Assembly (NCBI GenBank): GCA_964017185.1 | Contig: OZ024882.1 | Span: forward strand, 38,909,988 to 38,973,987 | Length of the DNA stretch: 64,000 bases | Reading direction: 5' to 3' | Origin: Rugalucina vietnamica | Taxonomy: Eukaryota > Mollusca > Bivalvia > Lucinida > Lucinidae | Translations under genes and position numbers: made by a program | The notes under the pieces: generated by a model | Told to the model about the DNA's origin: nothing | Database searches by the model: none | The model's input: the letters and a program-made list of their open reading frames with translations, nothing else | Shown: positions 60,248 through 64,000 of the stretch, in pieces | Layout of the letters: every line of letters begins with the position of its first letter | Numbering within the stretch: position 1 is the stretch's first letter

Positions 60248-60751
60248 GTGCGGCTACGGGACAACAACGACAATGTGTCCAAGTTTTTGCTACATCTATC
60301 CTGTAACGATATAAAGACTCTCTCAGCTACGGAGCATGCTACGGCTTATTGTGATCTCGCGAAAATAATCCAGGAAAAGTACCCTAGCGCGCAGGTGATT
60401 ATATCCCTTGGGCTGCCTTGTAATGACCCTAAGATTTACAATAAGATAGAAATTGCGAATGCCATGATTAAGGATCGTTTGTATGGGAAACCGGGTATCA
60501 AACTCTGTGACAATAGTAACCTTTCATACAGAGGTAGACCTGCTTATGGAATGTTGGAGGAAGACGGTGTTTATATTTCTAGACGGGGTGTCTACGCGTT
60601 GAATAACAATTTACGGTCCTGTGTCTACAGCAACGGCGGTGAATCGGACTCTAGTAGCGTTCGGTCGAAGGGAGGTAACTACAGGAGATTTGGCGGAAGG
60701 AGATCAACCGGTTATCATGCGGGTTTCGGCAATAATCGTTCTCGGCGTTAA
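60248..60751 (+). pseudogene. LINE ORF1, C-terminal part: SGNH-hydrolase-like domain with basic tail
   Basis: Residues 13-22 (FLLHLSCNDI) match the Asn block of SGNH/GDSL-type domains. Residues 50-60 (VIISLGLPCND) fit the following strand. Residues 87-114 (CDNSNLSYRGRP...EEDGVYISRRG) are the C-terminal block. The family's catalytic D-x-x-H reads D106-G-V-Y109 here, so the His is replaced by Tyr, which one C-to-T change would explain. The Ser/Gly blocks should lie upstream in the broken 60,000-60,250 stretch. The tail (about 135-167) is rich in Gly, Arg and Ser (GGNYRRFGGRR), probably nucleic-acid binding. Esterase-like domains are known in CR1-type ORF1 proteins. The first codon is GTG and is not a true start. 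Confidence 0.8.
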
Positions 60752-60768
60752 ATAGTGAAACATTGACG

Positions 60769-62187
60769 ATGAGAAAAACTTCTATAAATTTAGCATACTG
60801 GAATATTAACTGTCTAAAATCTAAATTGTTCGATAATTCAAAGGATACTGTGTTTTTAAAGGAAATTTCATGTTTTGATATTGTCTGCTTATCTGAAATT
60901 AAGTGCAATATGGATAATGTAAGTTTTGATGGTTTTCGATCTCATGTTTTGCTAAGAAAGCAGGCAAGAAAGGGTCATGTTCACGGGGGCTTAGCCATTT
61001 TAATTAAGAATGAGATAAGGCAAGGAGTTAGGTTTTTGCAAACCACGTCATCGGAATACCAATGGTTTCTTCTGAAGAAAGAATTTTTTGGCTTTGCTAA
61101 TGATATTTATGTTTGCTGTGTTTATTTTTCTCCTAGGAATTCCACATTTAATGCACATTGTGCAAATGATAATGATTTGTTTGAACAAATTAACGTTGAT
61201 ATGTCACAGCATAGCAAACATGGCAAAATTCTTATTTGTGGCGATTTGAATGCGAGAACAGGCCAGAATGAGCCTGATTTTATTCTAAATGATGATTCTA
61301 CATATATTCCGCTGTCCGAAAATTATATACAGGATACTAATTTACAATGCCGTAATAGCCAAGACAAAGTCATTGACAAAAGAGGAAGGGATCTTTTGGA
61401 TTTCTGTGTGGAAAGCCAAATGCGCATTCTCAATGGCCGATCGTTTGGTGACATGCAAGGCATGTATACATCGTATAATTATAACGGTAATAGTGTTGTT
61501 GATTACATGATCGCGTCTGAAAGTTTAATATCACAGGTTCTATATTTCAATGTTAGTCTTAATAAGCCAAGATTGTCCGATCATTCACAAATAGGCTGTA
61601 AAATTTTAGCTAATTTCTCGATGAGAGATGAATCAGTCCCTCTTTTGCCTTTTCCTGTCAAATATAAATGGAGTGAGGCTTCGTCGGGACGTTTTAAAGA
61701 TGCTTTATGTTCCTGTTCGATTAAACAGAAAATTTTGGATTTAGAAAACTTAGATGCCAATTCCTCAACAGATACTTTAATAGGTAAATTGGAAAATATT
61801 ATTATTGCAACTGCTGATATTTCGCTGCGCAAAAAGTGTAAGAAAAAGTCGAAGAAACGTCATACTCCGAAAAAGTGGTACGATTATGAGCTTTATAATA
61901 TGCGAAGAAAGCTTGATCAGAAGGGATTTTTGTATGCTAAATACCCATGTGATCCATTTGTCCGTGGCTCTTACTATAAATTTCGAAAATTGTATGTTAA
62001 GCTTTGTAAACGGAAACGTAAGGAATACAAGGGTCAAATTGTTGAAAAATTAGAACAGCTTCATGAGAATGATCCTAAAGCTTACTGGAAACTTTTAGAA
62101 GATTTAAAAAATGAAGATGTAACTAATTCAGAACCACAGATTTCACCTGAGGAATGGGTAGACCATTTCTCTAATCTAAATACTTAA
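60769..62187 (+). pseudogene. LINE ORF2, endonuclease part (APE type)
   Basis: ORF2 starts 17 bases after the ORF1 stop. The APE-like endonuclease nicks target DNA for target-primed reverse transcription. Counted from 60,763: N14/N16 (AYWNINC), E45 (CLSEIK), the GGLAILIKN strand near 75-83, Y121..P124, G160-D161-L162-N163 (ICGDLNAR), N224-G225, D247 (SVVDYMI) and D273-H274 (RLSDHS). The catalytic set looks complete. After the domain a Lys-rich linker (near 370-385, KKCKKKSKKRHTPKKW) leads towards the reverse transcriptase. A TAA at 62,185 interrupts the frame, which continues unchanged after it. Confidence 0.9.
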
Positions 62188-63138
62188 AATGACAAGTTCA
62201 AAGCTAGGGTTGATCAAATTTCTGATATACTGGTTCATGAGGAGAAGTTAAAATCATTTTCACATCTAGATTTTCACATTTCTCCACAAGAACTGCGTGT
62301 GGCGGTTGATTCTCTTAAAAATAACAAAGCGGTAGGTTTTGATAGTATATCAAATGACATGCTTAAATGTGGATTTTCGCAACTAAAAGGTTGTTTATTG
62401 AAAATTTTTAACTCTATACTTACTAATGGATCATATCCTTCTAGTTGGAAGAAAGCATACATTTCGCCTATTCATAAAAGCGGAACATTGGATAACCCTA
62501 ATAACTATAGAGGGATTTCAATTCTTTCTTGTGCCGCTAAGTTATTCAATACTATTCTTACAAATCGTATGGATACTTTCTTAAAAGACAACGCCTTGAT
62601 CAATCCAGTTCAAATAGGCTTTACTAAGAAAGCTCGCACTGCTGATCACATGTTTGTATTAAGAACTCTTATTGAAAAGTACACGAAAGATAAAGGTGGT
62701 AAATTATTTGCTTGCTTCATAGATTTTCGCAAAGCTTTTGATACGGTTATTCATGAAATCTTATTATTTAAGTTGCTTAGAATTGGAATCGCTGGAAACT
62801 TTTATAATGTCATCAAGGACATGTACGTAGGCAATCGTCTAAATGTGAAAATGCACAACGGTTTCACGCAATCGTTTTTGTCTAATATTGGAGTCAGGCA
62901 AGGTGACACACTAAGTCCTGATTTGTTCAAAATCTTTATAAATGATCTACCTGATATATTTGATGAAAGCTGTTTTGGGGTTGACATTGGTACATATCAT
63001 TTGAATTGTTTACTTTATGCCGATGATGTCATCTTATTATCTAAAAACGAAGAAGGTTTGCATAATTGTTTAACAAAGCTTGAAACTTATTGTGCTGATT
63101 GGTGTCTGGATGTAAATTTTGACAAGACAAAAGTCTAA
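62188..63138 (+). pseudogene. LINE ORF2, reverse transcriptase part
   Basis: Same frame as the endonuclease. It copies the element RNA at the nicked site. Visible reverse-transcriptase blocks: NNKAVGFDSISNDML, the SSWKKAYISPIHKSG and NNYRGISIL blocks, FACFIDFRKAFDTV with the first catalytic Asp, GVRQGDTLSPDLFKIFINDL, and the YADD box at 63,016-63,027 in LLYADDVILLS. The domain ends with CLDVNFDKTKV, where a TAA (63,136-63,138) falls inside the conserved KTKxxVF block; the frame then continues. Apart from this stop the domain is intact, implying recent loss of function. Confidence 0.9.
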
Positions 63139-64000
63139 GTGTTTGATAAAACAGGTAAATTAAACAAGAATGAATTTAAATTTAATGGGGAAACGTTAGA
63201 AAATGTGAGACAATATAAGTATTTAGGAGTTACCTTCTGCATTTCTGGGTCATTTTCGGTTGCTTCATCAGAGCTTTATAAGAAAGCACTCAAAGGTATA
63301 TTCAAACTGAAAAGTATCTTTGGTTCTATGTGTCCAAAGTCTTCGGTTGCTTTTCATATATTTGACCACACTATAAAGCCAATTTTAACCTATGGTTCCG
63401 AGATATGGGCATCGATGAATAAATCTGTACGTTCTGGCGATATTATTGATAACCTTTACCAGAATTTGCATGGTGAAAAGTTACATACTAAATTTTGTAA
63501 ATATGTATTGGGTGTTCATTCCAAAGCATCTAATATAGCTTGTGTTGGTGAACTCGGTCGGTTTCCAATTTATATTGATATTTGTAATGATATCTTGAAG
63601 TACTACTGCTACGCTTCACATAAGCCAAATGACTCTTTAATTGGTCAAGCTTTGCTAACAAGTAAAGCATTATATCAGTCTGGCGTTAAATCGTGGTTTG
63701 GAGGTGTAGATACTATCCTTAAAGAATTAGATTTAAATGAAACGAATTGTAGTCACGCAAAGTGGTCTTTGATTTGTAGGTATAAAGATTTGTGGAGTTT
63801 AAAATTAGAAAATGAAGCACTGGTTAAAAAGGGAAAATTGAGAACATTTTATACTTTTAAGTCAACATTTCAAAAAGAAATTTATTTAGATACTTTAATG
63901 AACCGGATTCATCAGAAGTCTCTAACAAAATTAAGAATCAGCGCGCACAAATTAGAAATAGAGAATGGAAGATATAGCAGGAAATCAGTAGGGGACAGAG
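63139..64000 (+). pseudogene. LINE ORF2, C-terminal part, cut by the window edge
   Basis: Continues in frame without a stop to base 64,000. It starts with the thumb-type block QYKYLGVTF and continues with AFHIFDHTIKPILTYGSEIW, then KLHTKFCKYVLGVHSKAS and ACVGELGRFPIYIDI, which are conserved after the reverse transcriptase in several animal LINE families. I see no second RNase H here before the edge. In most RNase H-bearing LINEs it would follow the reverse transcriptase, so the unseen part matters. Confidence 0.85.

Larger units (their letters stand above)
58335..64000 (+). mobile_element. Long, recently decayed LINE, open at the window edge
   Basis: A 5' leader of about 275 bp is followed by ORF1 (about 58,612-60,751) and ORF2 (60,769 to beyond 64,000). 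Domain order: RNase H1-like, PHD finger, coiled coil, SGNH-like, then APE endonuclease, reverse transcriptase and a long C-terminal region. Lesions: an apparent 1-bp loss at about 58,638-58,641, in-frame TAA at 59,592, 62,185 and 63,136, and frame changes at 60,000-60,250. SGNH-type (esterase) and PHD domains in ORF1 are known for CR1-like LINEs, but the clade is not resolved here. The 3' end and tail lie outside the window. Confidence 0.85.

Overview
The window looks like nuclear DNA of a bivalve mollusc, probably a heterodont. The reasons are: AT-rich, intron-scale DNA with almost no long coding sequence; tRNA-derived SINEs with mollusc-type bodies; MITEs with TGAGCCGC ends; dispersed repeats that end in a GCTCACC/GGTGAGC hairpin; and a lophotrochozoan-type peptide GPCR. 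The species cannot be named from the sequence alone. Most open reading frames in the window are by-products of repeats.

Layout. 1-3.6 kb: two hairpin-ended dispersed repeats. 4.1 kb: a miniature LTR-retroelement remnant. 5.5-16.6 kb: a long-range inverted repeat that encloses a mariner-like relic, a 2.6-kb palindrome made of ~180-bp degenerate units, and two transposon-like elements with iterated end motifs. 16.7-23.3 kb: more inverted repeats, MITEs and a SINE. 23.9-32.0 kb: an ~8.1-kb minisatellite of about 300 27-bp units, with one inverted block and higher-order duplications. 32-37 kb: palindromes, a CA microsatellite, a MITE split by an insertion and a three-copy dispersed repeat. 37.4-39.9 kb: a foldback element rich in TGACGTCA. 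40.3-42.5 kb: palindromes and a triplicated tRNA-like unit. 43.3-44.3 kb (minus): the only convincing host gene part, the TM2-TM7 exon of a FMRFamide/myosuppressin/sex-peptide-type receptor. 44.8-46.5 kb: a decayed reverse-transcriptase tail and microsatellites. 47.9-48.5 kb: a GC-rich hairpin minisatellite. 50.0-58.3 kb: an old ~4-kb tandem duplication with later insertions.

58.3 kb to the right edge: a long, recently decayed LINE. Its ORF1 has an unusual architecture: an RNase H1-type domain at the N-terminus, then a PHD finger, a coiled coil and an SGNH-hydrolase-like domain. ORF2 has an APE-type endonuclease and a reverse transcriptase. The reading frames are broken by three in-frame TAA codons and by frameshifts. 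ORF1 is the best candidate here for something not previously described.
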